64,000 nucleotides of DNA from Cupriavidus pauculus (GTDB lineage Bacteria > Pseudomonadota > Gammaproteobacteria > Burkholderiales > Burkholderiaceae): positions 2,728,001 through 2,792,000 of the forward strand of contig NZ_CP044065.1 of assembly GCF_008693385.1 (NCBI RefSeq), read 5' to 3'. The translations under genes and the position numbers were made by a program. Positions 47,549-57,117 of the stretch are shown one piece after another. The stretch's first letter is position 1. Every line of letters begins with the position of its first letter. The notes beneath the pieces were generated by a model, which was given only the letters and a program-made list of their open reading frames with translations, searched no databases and was not told the DNA's origin.

Positions 47549-49108
47549 ATGACCCGCCCGTCCGCCAAGCCCGCCAAACCTGATTACCTCAAGAAGATCC
47601 TGACCGCCAAGGTGTACGACGTGGCCCAGGAAACCGAACTGACCTACGCGCACGACCTCTCCGCCCGCACCGGCAACGCGGTCTGGTTCAAGCGCGAGGA
47701 CACCCAGCCGGTCTTCTCGTTCAAGATTCGGGGCGCCTACAACAAGATGGCGTCCCTTGCCCCCGAGGAACTCAGGCGCGGCGTGATTGCGGCCTCGGCC
47801 GGCAACCATGCGCAGGGCGTGGCCATGTCCGCGGCCCGCCTGCAGTGCAAGGCCATCATCGCGATGCCGACCACCACGCCGCAGGTCAAGATCGACGCGG
47901 TGCGCGAGCGCGGCGGCGAGTGGGTGCAGATCGTGCTGCACGGCGAGTCGTACAGCGACGCCTACAACCACGCGGCCGAACTCGAGAAGAAGCACAAGCT
48001 CACGTTTATCCATCCGTTCGACGATCCGGACGTCATCGCGGGCCAGGGCACCATCGCGATGGAGATCCTGCGCCAGCACCCGGGCCCGATCCACGCGATC
48101 TTCGTGGCCATCGGCGGCGGCGGCCTGATCTCGGGCGTGGCGGCCTACGTCAAGGCCGTGCGGCCGGAGATCAAGATCATCGGCGTGCAGACGCTGGATT
48201 CGGATGCGATGAAGCGTTCCGTCGATGCGGGCAAGCGCGTGGAACTGAAGGAAGTGGGCCTGTTCTCGGACGGCACCGCGGTGAAGCTCGTGGGCAAGGA
48301 GACCTTCCGCATCACGCGCGAACTCGTGGACGAGATCATCCTCGTCGATACGGACGCGATCTGCGCGGGCCTCAAGGACGTATTCCAGGACACGCGCTCG
48401 ATCCTCGAGCCGGCCGGCGCGCTGGCCGTGGCGGGCCTCAAGGCCTATGCCGCGCGCGAGAAGCTCAAGGGCCAGCACCTGGTGGCCGTGGCCTGCGGCG
48501 CCAACATGAACTTCGACCGCCTGCGCTTCGTGGCCGAACGCGCCGAGGTGGGCGAGGCGCGCGAGGCGGTGTTCGCGGTGACGATTCCCGAAGAGCGTGG
48601 CAGCTTTCGCCGCTTCTGCGAGATCGTGGGCACGCGCAGCGTGACCGAGTTCAACTACCGTATCGCCGATCGCAAGGCCGCGCATATCTTCGTGGGGGTG
48701 CAGATCGCCAGCCGCGCGGAGAGCGACAAGATGGCGGCCAACTTCCGCCGCCACGGGTTCGATACGCTGGACCTGTCGAACGACGAACTGGCCAAGCAGC
48801 ATATCCGCTATATGGTCGGCGGCCACTCGCCGGAAGCGGACAACGAACTGCTGTACCGCTTCGAATTCCCCGAGCGTCCGGGCGCGCTGATGAAGTTCCT
48901 CTCGAGCATGAGCCCGAACTGGAATATCAGCCTGTTCCACTACCGGAACCAGGGCGGCGACACGTCGAACATCCTCGTGGGCATCCAGGTGCCGAAGAAC
49001 GACAAGCGCGCTTTCCGCGACTTTCTTTCCACGCTCGGTTACGTACACTGGGATGAGACCGAGAACCCCGTCTACAAGCTGTTCCTCTCGCGGCCCCGCG
49101 CCGACTGA
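47549..49108 (+). CDS. ilvA: Threonine dehydratase, biosynthetic
   Basis: This 519-residue PLP enzyme converts threonine to 2-oxobutanoate, the first step to isoleucine. The PLP lysine is K59 in [16 protein letters not shown] and the glycine loop IGGGGLISG bind the cofactor phosphate, and the C-terminal 190 residues hold two ACT-like regulatory domains (about 330-410 and 425-519), as in the isoleucine-inhibited long form. The ATG begins [10 protein letters not shown]; the frame is open for another 195 bp upstream without family similarity. queF follows after 2 bp. Confidence 0.95.
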   Translation: MTRPSAKPAKPDYLKKILTAKVYDVAQETELTYAHDLSARTGNAVWFKREDTQPVFSFKIRGAYNKMASLAPEELRRGVIAASAGNHAQGVAMSAARLQCKAIIAMPTTTPQVKIDAVRERGGEWVQIVLHGESYSDAYNHAAELEKKHKLTFIHPFDDPDVIAGQGTIAMEILRQHPGPIHAIFVAIGGGGLISGVAAYVKAVRPEIKIIGVQTLDSDAMKRSVDAGKRVELKEVGLFSDGTAVKLVGKETFRITRELVDEIILVDTDAICAGLKDVFQDTRSILEPAGALAVAGLKAYAAREKLKGQHLVAVACGANMNFDRLRFVAERAEVGEAREAVFAVTIPEERGSFRRFCEIVGTRSVTEFNYRIADRKAAHIFVGVQIASRAESDKMAANFRRHGFDTLDLSNDELAKQHIRYMVGGHSPEADNELLYRFEFPERPGALMKFLSSMSPNWNISLFHYRNQGGDTSNILVGIQVPKNDKRAFRDFLSTLGYVHWDETENPVYKLFLSRPRAD

Positions 49109-49110
49109 CC

Positions 49111-49974
49111 ATGAGCGACACGCCCAACCATCGATCGCCGGAACAAACCCCGGAACATTCGCCGCTCGGCAAGCCCTCGGCCTACAAGACCGAGTACGAC
49201 CCGACGCTGCTGTTCCCGATTTCGCGGCAGCCCAAGCGCACCGAGATCGGCCTCGCCGAGGGGCGGTCGCTCCCATTCTTCGGCGTCGATATCTGGAATG
49301 CATACGAACTGTCGTGGCTCAACCTCAAGGGCAAGCCCCAGGTCGCGCTGGCCAGCTTCATCATTCCGTCGGACACGCCGAACATCGTCGAGTCGAAGTC
49401 GTTCAAGCTCTATCTGAATTCGTTCAACCAGAGCAAGATCGCGTCGCCGGAAGCCGTCCAGCAACTGCTTCACCACGATCTGTCGGAAGCGACGGGCGGC
49501 ACGGTGCAGGTGCGGCTGGTGACCGAGTCCGACCTCGGCAAGCAGAAGATGGGCGAGCTCGAGGGCCTGCTGCTGGACCGCCTCGATATCGAGACCGATG
49601 TCTATGAACCCGATCCGACGCTGCTGTCGGCGGCGCAGGACGAATCGCCGGTCGAGGAATCGCTGGTCTCGCATCTGCTGAAGTCCAACTGCCTCGTGAC
49701 CGGGCAGCCCGACTGGGGCAGCGTGCAGATTCGCTACGTGGGCGCGCCGATCGATCAGGAAGGGCTGCTCAAGTACCTGATCTCGTTCCGCAACCACAAC
49801 GAGTTCCACGAGCAGTGTGTCGAGCGGATCTTCACGGACATCCAGCGCCAGTGCAAGCCGGTGAAGCTGGCCGTGTATGCGCGCTACACGCGCCGCGGCG
49901 GGCTCGACATCAACCCGTTCCGCACGAACTTCAACACGCCGTGGCCCGATAACCGCCGCAATTCACGGCAGTAA
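49111..49974 (+). CDS. queF: NADPH-dependent 7-cyano-7-deazaguanine reductase
   Basis: This 287-residue tunnelling-fold enzyme reduces preQ0 to preQ1 in queuosine synthesis. It is the long bimodular form, as in E. coli. The catalytic cysteine is C194 in [11 protein letters not shown] with its aspartate D201, and [12 protein letters not shown] provides the substrate-binding part. It starts 2 bp after ilvA, so the two are almost certainly co-transcribed although their pathways are unrelated. Confidence 0.95.
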   Translation: MSDTPNHRSPEQTPEHSPLGKPSAYKTEYDPTLLFPISRQPKRTEIGLAEGRSLPFFGVDIWNAYELSWLNLKGKPQVALASFIIPSDTPNIVESKSFKLYLNSFNQSKIASPEAVQQLLHHDLSEATGGTVQVRLVTESDLGKQKMGELEGLLLDRLDIETDVYEPDPTLLSAAQDESPVEESLVSHLLKSNCLVTGQPDWGSVQIRYVGAPIDQEGLLKYLISFRNHNEFHEQCVERIFTDIQRQCKPVKLAVYARYTRRGGLDINPFRTNFNTPWPDNRRNSRQ

Positions 49975-49987
49975 GGCCGGCGTTCGT

Positions 49988-51349
49988 TCAGAACTCCGCG
50001 TGCGCGCGGATGCCGTAAAACTTTGCCGGACCGCGATCCCGGTTGTAGCCGGGGTTGCGGATGTACTGGAAGTCCGGCGACAGCGTCAGCGTTTTCCACA
50101 CCGCAAAGCTGTAGTAGACCTCGAGCACCTGCTCCGATCCGTAGCGCAGCGCGCCATCGCCAAGGAACGCGCCGAGCCCGCCCGCGGCCAGGTACGCGCG
50201 ATGATGCGGCCCCAGCATGTTGGCCGCGAATGCCACACCCACCTCGTCCTTCCCCCGTCCCCACGCATTGCCCTTGAGCGTGCCGCCGAACGCGACCTGC
50301 CGGCCGATCTCGGTGAACGCGTAGGTTTCCGTCTTGTCGTCCGACCAGTTCGCGCGCAGGAACACGCCCAGCGAGTCGTTGACCTCCTGGAGGAAGGCGA
50401 CGCCCACGCCCACCTTCGCATGCTCGCGCCGCACGTCGCCGACGTCGGGCGTCACGTTGTTGGCCTGCCCATAGGCCAGCGCGTCCGTGAACGATCCCAT
50501 GCGCGCCTTGTTGCGCCATAGCAGCAGGCGCGCCTGCCCGGGGCGCCCGGCGATGCTGTAGCGCTTCTCGAGTTCGAGCACGTCGCCGTAATGGTCGAAC
50601 ATCCGCGTATCGAGTTCGCGGCCATTGGACTCGAGCGGCAGCAGAAAGCGGCCATAGCGCGCGGACCAGCCGTCGCCGACGTACTCGAGCGCAAAGCCCC
50701 AGTCGTAGCCGCGCGAGTCGGCCGGATAGTCGAACGAGCCGTGCGCGAGAAACGACCAGTTCATGAACTGCGTGCGCGGGTCCGAGCCGTACGGGTTCTG
50801 GTCGAACACGTCGATCACGCCGAAATTGCCGGCCGTCAGCACGAGGCGCTGCTTGTCCACGGTCCGCGCAAACTGGTTGAAGTCTTCCTCGAGCGTTTCC
50901 TCGCCCCCGCCGAAGCCCCAGGTCTGGCGCACGAACGCGCGCGCGCGATAGAACTTCGGGCTCGTGCTGGCCGTCTTGGCCAGCTCGCCGTTCGACAGGC
51001 CGCCGAGGCCGTGCAGATTCGAGAACGGCACGCCCTGCGCCACTTCCGGGTTGAAGTGGAACTCCGCGCCCTGCCACAGCCGCAGGCCGAGGTCGAGCGT
51101 GCTCGTGAACGAATAGCTCTTGGCGCGCGCGTCGGTCAGGCTGTTCTCGCCCGAGTAGGCGGCATTGAACGCTGGCTTGCGCTGCCAGATATAGGTGGCC
51201 TGCCCGTGGAACGCGAACGGGCTCTCGGTAGCGGCAACGGTGGCTGCAACGGTAGCGGCATCGGGCGGGACGGCTGGCGCCTCCTGCGCGCAGACGCCGT
51301 GGGCCGCCAGCACCAGCGCGGCAGCGGCGGCGATGCGATTCAGAAACAT
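49988..51349 (-). CDS. Carbohydrate-selective porin, OprB-like
   Basis: This 453-residue outer-membrane protein begins with a signal peptide of about 20 residues ending CAQ, then alternates short beta strands rich in aromatic residues and ends in HAEF with a terminal phenylalanine, as beta barrels do. Segments such as FNQFARTVDKQRLVLTAG and YYSFAVWKTLTLSPDFQYI fit the OprB family. It would admit sugars or similar small solutes. The ATG at 51349 was chosen; a TTG six bases earlier is possible. It converges closely on queF and is divergent from the TetR gene. Confidence 0.83.
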   Translation of the reverse strand: MFLNRIAAAAALVLAAHGVCAQEAPAVPPDAATVAATVAATESPFAFHGQATYIWQRKPAFNAAYSGENSLTDARAKSYSFTSTLDLGLRLWQGAEFHFNPEVAQGVPFSNLHGLGGLSNGELAKTASTSPKFYRARAFVRQTWGFGGGEETLEEDFNQFARTVDKQRLVLTAGNFGVIDVFDQNPYGSDPRTQFMNWSFLAHGSFDYPADSRGYDWGFALEYVGDGWSARYGRFLLPLESNGRELDTRMFDHYGDVLELEKRYSIAGRPGQARLLLWRNKARMGSFTDALAYGQANNVTPDVGDVRREHAKVGVGVAFLQEVNDSLGVFLRANWSDDKTETYAFTEIGRQVAFGGTLKGNAWGRGKDEVGVAFAANMLGPHHRAYLAAGGLGAFLGDGALRYGSEQVLEVYYSFAVWKTLTLSPDFQYIRNPGYNRDRGPAKFYGIRAHAEF

Positions 51350-51533
51350 GAGCAAGCTGGAAATGCCGTCGCGTCCTGCGTGGGGCGCGTCGTGCGGAGA
51401 TTGGTTGGGTCACATGCATGGGTTCCCACGCAGCAAGGCCGGGCCAGCATAGCCAAGCGTATGTGACATGTCCATCGAACGTCTCCTCAACGTTTGCACA
51501 TGCCGTTCCGCCGACATTGTAACGACCCTTGGA

Positions 51534-51555
51534 ATTAATTAACTCGAAAATTAAT
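51534..51555. promoter_or_regulatory. Candidate operator of the efflux TetR regulator
   Basis: An AT-rich inverted repeat ATTAATT-N8-AATTAAT lies 27 bp before the TetR start in an otherwise GC-rich region, in the shared upstream region with the porin gene. Confidence 0.55.
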
Positions 51556-51581
51556 ATGGTCTGAGATTTCAGGAATGCACG

Positions 51582-52280
51582 ATGCCAACCAGATCCAGAC
51601 CTGCCCGCCCCGGCACGCGCGGTCCCGGCCGCCCGACCGCCGCCGCCGCCGGTGACGGCGACGCGGGTGGCAGTCCGCGCGAACGGCTGCTCGATGCGGC
51701 CACCCTGCTGTTCTCGCGGCATGGCGTGGCTGGCACCCCGATCAAGGCCATCGCGGCCGAGGCCGGCGTGACGCCCGCGCTCGTCCACTATTACTTCCGC
51801 GACCGCGACCAGCTGCTCGATGCGGTCGTCGATGAACGGCTGCAGCCGCTCGTCGAGCAGGTGTTTCCGAACATGCCGCCCGTGGCCGAACCCGGAGCGC
51901 CCGCGCCGGACATCGTCGCGATGATGACCGGGCTCGCCGCGCAGCTGATTCGCGTGGCATCGGCCACGCCGTGGCTGCCGGGGCTGTGGATCCGCGAGAT
52001 CGTCGGCGCCGAGGGCCAGTTGCGCGAGCGCGTGGTGCAGCGGATCGCGCTGCGGCGCGGCGCGCTCGTCACCGGCCTGCTGGCGGCCGCGCGCGAGCGG
52101 GGCGACCTCAATCCGGGACTCGAGCCACCGCTGGTGATGGTCTCGCTGATCGGGCTCACGCTGCTGCCGCTCGCGACCACGCATATCTGGCGCGGCCTGC
52201 CGGGGGCGGATGCGATCGATACCGAGACGCTCGTGCGCCATGTCGGCGCGTTGCTCGCACGCGGCCTGGCGCCCGGGTGA
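51582..52280 (+). CDS. TetR-family regulator of the ABC efflux operon
   Basis: This 232-residue TetR protein has an arginine, proline and alanine rich N-terminal extension (1-30), a helix-turn-helix at about 33-78 (IKAIAAEAGVTPALVHYYF), and a helical ligand domain. It resembles CecR/YbiH-type regulators that sit ahead of HlyD-ABC operons. The ATG follows AGGA at good spacing. It lies 157 bp upstream of the efflux adaptor on the same strand. Confidence 0.87.
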   Translation: MPTRSRPARPGTRGPGRPTAAAAGDGDAGGSPRERLLDAATLLFSRHGVAGTPIKAIAAEAGVTPALVHYYFRDRDQLLDAVVDERLQPLVEQVFPNMPPVAEPGAPAPDIVAMMTGLAAQLIRVASATPWLPGLWIREIVGAEGQLRERVVQRIALRRGALVTGLLAAARERGDLNPGLEPPLVMVSLIGLTLLPLATTHIWRGLPGADAIDTETLVRHVGALLARGLAPG

Positions 52281-52346
52281 CGGCTGCCACCCGGCACCGC
52301 GGGCGAGGCCCAGCCCCGTCAGCCGCGAATCCAACACCGCTTTCCC

Positions 52347-52383
52347 GCCTTTTACGCTTTACGCCTTTTACGCTTTACGCCTT
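52347..52383. repeat. 16-bp tandem repeat before the efflux adaptor gene
   Basis: Two exact copies of GCCTTTTACGCTTTAC (52347-52362 and 52363-52378) are followed by a partial third copy. The plus strand is pyrimidine rich. It lies between the TetR and adaptor genes. Confidence 0.85.
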
Positions 52384-52437
52384 CCCCGCCTTTTGCGCCT
52401 CCGCGCGCACGCGCAGAGGCCACCCACGGAGCCTGCC

Positions 52438-53442
52438 ATGCCTTCCTCCTCCGCCCCCCTCCACACGCCTCGCCGGCGGCGCACCATCGCTGCGGCCATC
52501 ACCCCCGCCGCGCTGGCGATGATGGCGCTCGCGCTGGCCGCCTGCTCGCGGGATGCGCCCACCGGGTGGCAGGGCTATGTCGAGGGCGAGTTCGTCGCCG
52601 TCGCCTCGCCGTTTGCCGGCCGCCTCGATCGCCTCGCGGTCGAGCGCGGGCAGCAGGTGGCCACGGGCGCGCCCCTGTTCGTGCTCGAGTCCGACGACGA
52701 GCGCGCCGCGCGCGATCAGGCCGCGGAGCAGGTGCGCGTGGCGGAGGCCCAGCTGACCGATATGCAGACCGGCAAGCGCCCCGTCGAAGTCGCGGTGAAT
52801 CAGGCCCAGCTCGTGCAGGCACAGGCGCAGGCCACGCGCAGCGCCGCGCAACGCAAGCGCGACGAGGCGCAGTTCGAGATCGGCGGCATCTCCCGCGCGC
52901 AGCTCGACGAGAGCCGCGCCACCGCCGAGTCAGATGCCGCGCGCGTGCGCGAGATCCAGCGCGATGTCGATGTGGCCCGCCTGCCGGGCCGCACCGCGCA
53001 GATGGCCGCGCAGGCGGCACAGGTGCAGGCCGCGCGCGCCGCGCTGGCGCAGGCGGAATGGAAGCTTTCGCGCAAGGCGGTGGCCGCGACCGAAGCGGGC
53101 CTCGTCTACGACACGCCGTTCCGCAACGGCGAGTGGGTCCCGGCGGGCAGCCCCGTGGTGCGCATGCTGCCGCCCGGCAACGTGAAGGTGCGCTTCTTCG
53201 TGCCCGAGGGCGCGGTCGGGTCCATCCGGAACGGTCAGCGCGTGCAGATCCTCTGCGATGGCTGCGCGGCGCCCGTCGCGGCAACGATCACCTACGTGTC
53301 GAACGAAGCCGAGTTCACGCCGCCCGTCATCTACAGCAACGAGACGCGCCGCAAGCTCGTGTTCCTGATCGAGGCGCGTCCCACGCGCGGCGACGCGTCG
53401 AAGCTGCATCCGGGCCAGCCCGTGGAGGTGCGCGCATCATGA
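52438..53442 (+). CDS. HlyD-family periplasmic adaptor (lipoprotein) of ABC efflux system
   Basis: This 334-residue membrane fusion protein begins with an arginine-rich segment and a lipoprotein signal with lipobox LAAC (C36). A barrel-sandwich part (about 45-90 and 225-255) flanks an alpha hairpin rich in alanine and glutamine (90-215). FVPEGAVGSIRNGQ and ISNEAEFTPP-type segments (here VSNEAEFTPP) resemble E. coli YbhG. It would bridge the inner-membrane ABC permease and the NodT-like outer-membrane channel. GGAG precedes the ATG. Its stop overlaps the ATPase start as ATGA. Confidence 0.88.
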   Translation: MPSSSAPLHTPRRRRTIAAAITPAALAMMALALAACSRDAPTGWQGYVEGEFVAVASPFAGRLDRLAVERGQQVATGAPLFVLESDDERAARDQAAEQVRVAEAQLTDMQTGKRPVEVAVNQAQLVQAQAQATRSAAQRKRDEAQFEIGGISRAQLDESRATAESDAARVREIQRDVDVARLPGRTAQMAAQAAQVQAARAALAQAEWKLSRKAVAATEAGLVYDTPFRNGEWVPAGSPVVRMLPPGNVKVRFFVPEGAVGSIRNGQRVQILCDGCAAPVAATITYVSNEAEFTPPVIYSNETRRKLVFLIEARPTRGDASKLHPGQPVEVRAS

Positions 53443-54437
53443 GCCACGCCAACCCGCCTCCCGGCGCCGCGTCGAACGGCACACCCGAACTCGCGATCGA
53501 CGTGCATGGCCTGAACAAGCATTTCGGCGACAAGCACGTGGTCAACGATCTGTCGATGCAGGTCGCGCGCGGCGAGATCTTCGGCTTTCTCGGCCCCAAC
53601 GGGAGCGGCAAGACCACGTCGATCCGCATGATGTGCGGCCTGCTGACGCCCGACTCGGGCTCAGGCACCTGCCTGGGGTACGACATCCTCAAGGATGCCG
53701 CCGAGATCAAGCGCAACGTCGGCTACATGACGCAGCGGTTCTCGTACTGGGAAGATCTCTCGATTCGCGAGAACCTCGACTTCGTCGCGCGTGTGTACGA
53801 CATGCCCAACCGCCGCGAGGCCGTCGATCGCGCGCTCGAGGATCTCGGCCTGCAATCGCGCGCGGCGCAGCTCGCGGGATCGCTCTCGGGCGGATGGAAG
53901 CAGCGGCTCGCGCTCGCCGCCTGCCTGCTTCACGCGCCGCGGCTGCTGTTGCTCGACGAACCGACGGCCGGCGTCGATCCCAAGGCGCGCCGCGATTTCT
54001 GGGAACAGCTGCACCAGCTTGCCGCGCGCGGCATCTCGGTACTCGTCAGCACGCACTATATGGACGAGGCCGAACGGTGCCACAAGCTCGCGTATATCGC
54101 ATACGGCAAGCTGCTCGCGCAGGGGACGTCGCAGGAGGTCGTCGATAGCCAGCACCTCGCCACGTGGAGCGTCGAGGGCGAGGACCTCGCCGGTCTGTCG
54201 GCCGCGCTGCAGGGCAAGCCCGGCGTCGAGCAGACCGTGGCCTTCGGCACCGCGCTGCACGTCACGGGACGCGACGGCGCGCTGCTCGGCGAAACACTGC
54301 GACAGCTTGCCGGCCCGAACCGGCGCATCGCGCAGACGCCGACGAGCCTCGAGGACGTCTTCATCCACATGATGAGCGGCGCGCAGGACAACATGGCCGC
54401 GAGCGCGGCCAGGCCGCGGGCGAAGGAGCGCACATGA
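53439..54437 (+). CDS. ABC transporter ATP-binding protein (ABC-2 type export)
   Basis: This 332-residue ATPase has one complete nucleotide-binding domain with Walker A GPNGSGKTT (52-60), signature LSGGWKQR, Walker B LLLLDEPTAGVDP and the switch histidine in STHYMDEAERC. The C-terminal 100 residues form the DUF4162-like extension usual in ABC-2 exporters. It overlaps both neighbours by four bases, so adaptor, ATPase and permease are translated as a unit. Confidence 0.92.
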   Translation: MSHANPPPGAASNGTPELAIDVHGLNKHFGDKHVVNDLSMQVARGEIFGFLGPNGSGKTTSIRMMCGLLTPDSGSGTCLGYDILKDAAEIKRNVGYMTQRFSYWEDLSIRENLDFVARVYDMPNRREAVDRALEDLGLQSRAAQLAGSLSGGWKQRLALAACLLHAPRLLLLDEPTAGVDPKARRDFWEQLHQLAARGISVLVSTHYMDEAERCHKLAYIAYGKLLAQGTSQEVVDSQHLATWSVEGEDLAGLSAALQGKPGVEQTVAFGTALHVTGRDGALLGETLRQLAGPNRRIAQTPTSLEDVFIHMMSGAQDNMAASAARPRAKERT

Positions 54438-55612
54438 ACAACCCCGCCACGCCCACCCCACCGAGGCGGCGAGCCACCCGCTCGCGGTTCTCGGTCCAGC
54501 GCTGGTGGAGCATCGTGCTGAAGGAGTTCCTCCAGCTGCGGCGAGACCGCGTCACGTTCGGCATGATCGTCGGCCTGCCCATCATCCAGCTGATGCTGTT
54601 CGGCTTCGCGATCAACTCGGACCCGCGCCATATGCCCACCGCCGTCATCAGCGCGGAGCAGAGCGACTTCACGCGTTCGTTTATCGCGGCGCTGGAGAAC
54701 ACCACGTACTTCCGGGTCGTGGGCACGCTGCCCGACGAACGCGCGGGGCGCGAGGCGCTGATGCGCGGCGACGTGCAGTTCGTGCTGACCATTCCGACCG
54801 ATTTCTCGCGCAAGCTGCTGCGCGGCGAGCGGCCCGCGATGCTCGTGGAAGCCGATGCGACCGATCCGTCCGCGACGGGTCCCGCGCTTGCCGCGCTCGC
54901 GAGCCTGCCGGACAGCGTCGCGCGCATCGACCTCAAGGGCGCGCTCGCGCCGCTGGCCGGCGGCAAGTCCGCGTTCGACGTCGATGTGCAGCGTCTCTAC
55001 AACCCCGAAGGCATCACGCAGTACAACATCGTGCCGGGCCTGATGGGCGTGATCCTGACCATGACGATGGTGATGATGACGGGCCTCGCCATGACGCGCG
55101 AACGCGAGCGCGGCACCATGGAGAATCTGCTCGCCACGCCCGTGCAGCCCGTGGAGGTCATCTCCGGGAAGATCGTGCCGTATATCTTCATCGGCCTGAT
55201 CCAGTCGACGATCATCCTCGCGGCCGCGTACTGGATCTTCTCGGTACCGTTCTTCGGTTCCGTCGTCGCGGTCTACCTCGCGGCGCTGCTGTTCATCGCG
55301 GCCAACCTGACGGTCGGCATCACGCTGTCCTCGCTCGCGAAGAACCAGTTGCAGGCCGTGCAGCTCACGTTCTTCTACTTCCTGCCCAATATCCTGCTGT
55401 CGGGCTTCATGTTCCCGTTCGTCGGCATGCCCGCGTGGGCGCAGTGGATCGGCAACGTGCTGCCGATGACGTACTTCAACCGCCTGATCCGCGGCATCCT
55501 GCTCAAGGGCAACGGATGGACCGAACTCTGGCCGAACGTCTGGCCGATGGCTGTCTTCACGGTCGTCGTCATGACCATCGCGGTGCGCTTCTACAAGCGC
55601 ACGCTGGATTAA
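54434..55612 (+). CDS. ABC-2 type permease
   Basis: This 392-residue permease has one N-terminal membrane helix (about 42-62), a large extracytoplasmic domain (65-190), and five C-terminal helices (about 195-385), the ABC-2 layout of YhhJ/YbhS/YbhR. RERERGTMENLLATP marks the coupling region. E. coli ybhGFSR encodes two such permeases; here only one is present, so it probably forms a homodimer. Confidence 0.92.
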   Translation: MNNPATPTPPRRRATRSRFSVQRWWSIVLKEFLQLRRDRVTFGMIVGLPIIQLMLFGFAINSDPRHMPTAVISAEQSDFTRSFIAALENTTYFRVVGTLPDERAGREALMRGDVQFVLTIPTDFSRKLLRGERPAMLVEADATDPSATGPALAALASLPDSVARIDLKGALAPLAGGKSAFDVDVQRLYNPEGITQYNIVPGLMGVILTMTMVMMTGLAMTRERERGTMENLLATPVQPVEVISGKIVPYIFIGLIQSTIILAAAYWIFSVPFFGSVVAVYLAALLFIAANLTVGITLSSLAKNQLQAVQLTFFYFLPNILLSGFMFPFVGMPAWAQWIGNVLPMTYFNRLIRGILLKGNGWTELWPNVWPMAVFTVVVMTIAVRFYKRTLD

Positions 55613-55631
55613 CTTCACGATGGAGCCCGCG

Positions 55632-57086
55632 ATGCGCACCCTCCTCATCTCCTGCGCGGCCCTGGCGCTGGCCGGCTGCGCGGTCGGCCCCGACTTCCGC
55701 TCGCCGGCCGCCACCACCGATGCGCGTTACACCACCGGCCCGCAGCCAGAGCGTACGGTGACCGCCGAAGGGCAGGCCCAGACCTTCGCCGAAGGCGACG
55801 TGCCCAAGCAATGGTGGACGCTGTTCCGCAGTCCCGCGCTCGACGAGACCGTGCGCCGCGCGCTCGACAGCAGTCCGACGCTCGCGCAGGCCAGCGCGCG
55901 GCTGCGCGAAGCGCAGGAGACGCTGATCGCGCGCACGGGCGCCACGCAGTTTCCGAGCGTCGATGCGAAGTTCAATGCCGCGCGGCAGCAGTTCGATATC
56001 AAGTCCGTCGGCATCGATGCGTTTCCGAACCCCGGACCGTTCACGCTCTATGGCGCGACGGTACAGGTCTCTTACGTGCTCGATCTGTTCGGCGGACAGC
56101 GGCGCGAGCTGGAAGGACTGCGCGCGGCGGTCGATTACCAGCGCTACGAACTCGAGGCCGCGCGCCTGTCGCTCGCGGCGAACGTCGCCACCACGGCGAT
56201 CCGCGAGGCCGGTCTGCGCGCGCAGCTTGCCGATACCGTCGCCCTGGCGGATGCGCAGCAGCGGCAGGCCGGCATCATGGAGGATCGGCTAAGGGCCGGA
56301 GGCGTGGCGCGCGTGGACGTGCAGCGGCAGCGCGCCGAACTTGCGCAGACGCAGGCGCTGATTCCGGGCCTGTCGCGGCAGATCGACGCGGCGCGGCATC
56401 AGCTTGCGGTCTATACGGGCCAGACGCCGGGCAGTGCGAGCCTGCCCGAATTCCGGCTCGAGGACCTGTACCTGCCCGATACCGTGCCGGTGAGCCTGCC
56501 CGCGACGCTCGCGCGCCGCCGGCCCGATATCCGCGCGGCCGAGGCGCTGCTGCACGAAGCGTCGGCGAATATCGGCGTGGCCACGGCGAACCTGTATCCG
56601 CAGATCACGCTGAGCGCGAGCGCGGGCACGCAGGAGACGCGCATGCGCGACCTGTTCGACAGTCTCAATATCTGGAGTCTCGCGGCGGGCGTCGTGCAGC
56701 CGGTGTTCCGCGGTGGCGAGCTGCTGGCGAAGAAACGCGCATCGGAGGCCGCGTATGAGCAGTCGCTCGCCGCTTACCGGCAGGCCGTGCTGCAGGGCCT
56801 GCAGAACGTGGCGGATTCGCTGCGCGCGCTGGAGGCGGACGCCGGCACGCTGGCGGCCCGCGCCGACAACGCGCGGCAGACGCGCGACACGCTGGCGATC
56901 GTGTCCGAGCAGTACCGGCTCGGCGGTGTGAGCCAGTTCACGGTGATCGACGCGGAACGCCAGTCCCGGCAGGCGGCGCTCGACCTGGCCCAGGCGCGTG
57001 CGAGCCGGCTGGCGGATACGGCGGCGCTGATGCAGGCGCTCGGGGGTGGGTGGTCGCAGGAGGCCGTCGACGTGTCGGCTCGCTAA
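55632..57086 (+). CDS. NodT-family outer-membrane efflux lipoprotein
   Basis: This 484-residue TolC-like outer-membrane factor has a lipoprotein signal with lipobox LAGC (C16) and two copies of the OEP repeat (about 65-260 and 290-480). ARRRPDIRAAEALLHEASANIG is typical of NodT/OprM members, which usually serve RND pumps. The ATG at 55632 has GGAG eight bases upstream. It is the last gene of the TetR-HlyD-ABC operon and gives the ABC exporter its own outer-membrane exit. Confidence 0.92.
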   Translation: MRTLLISCAALALAGCAVGPDFRSPAATTDARYTTGPQPERTVTAEGQAQTFAEGDVPKQWWTLFRSPALDETVRRALDSSPTLAQASARLREAQETLIARTGATQFPSVDAKFNAARQQFDIKSVGIDAFPNPGPFTLYGATVQVSYVLDLFGGQRRELEGLRAAVDYQRYELEAARLSLAANVATTAIREAGLRAQLADTVALADAQQRQAGIMEDRLRAGGVARVDVQRQRAELAQTQALIPGLSRQIDAARHQLAVYTGQTPGSASLPEFRLEDLYLPDTVPVSLPATLARRRPDIRAAEALLHEASANIGVATANLYPQITLSASAGTQETRMRDLFDSLNIWSLAAGVVQPVFRGGELLAKKRASEAAYEQSLAAYRQAVLQGLQNVADSLRALEADAGTLAARADNARQTRDTLAIVSEQYRLGGVSQFTVIDAERQSRQAALDLAQARASRLADTAALMQALGGGWSQEAVDVSAR

Positions 57087-57090
57087 GCGC

Positions 57091-57111
57091 CCGGTAGTCC
57101 CCGGCTACCGG
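57091..57111. terminator. Hairpin between convergent nodT-like and aminotransferase genes
   Basis: Perfect arms CCGGTAG and CTACCGG with a seven-base loop lie between the two stop codons. No T tract follows on either strand, so termination would need Rho or would be weak. Confidence 0.45.
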
Positions 57112-57117
57112 TCCGCG

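Noticed and set aside
51478..51494. AACGT-N7-ACGTT inverted repeat in the porin-TetR gap
   Set aside because: Arms of five bases with this spacer are expected by chance in a window of this size, and the AT-rich repeat nearby is a better operator candidate.
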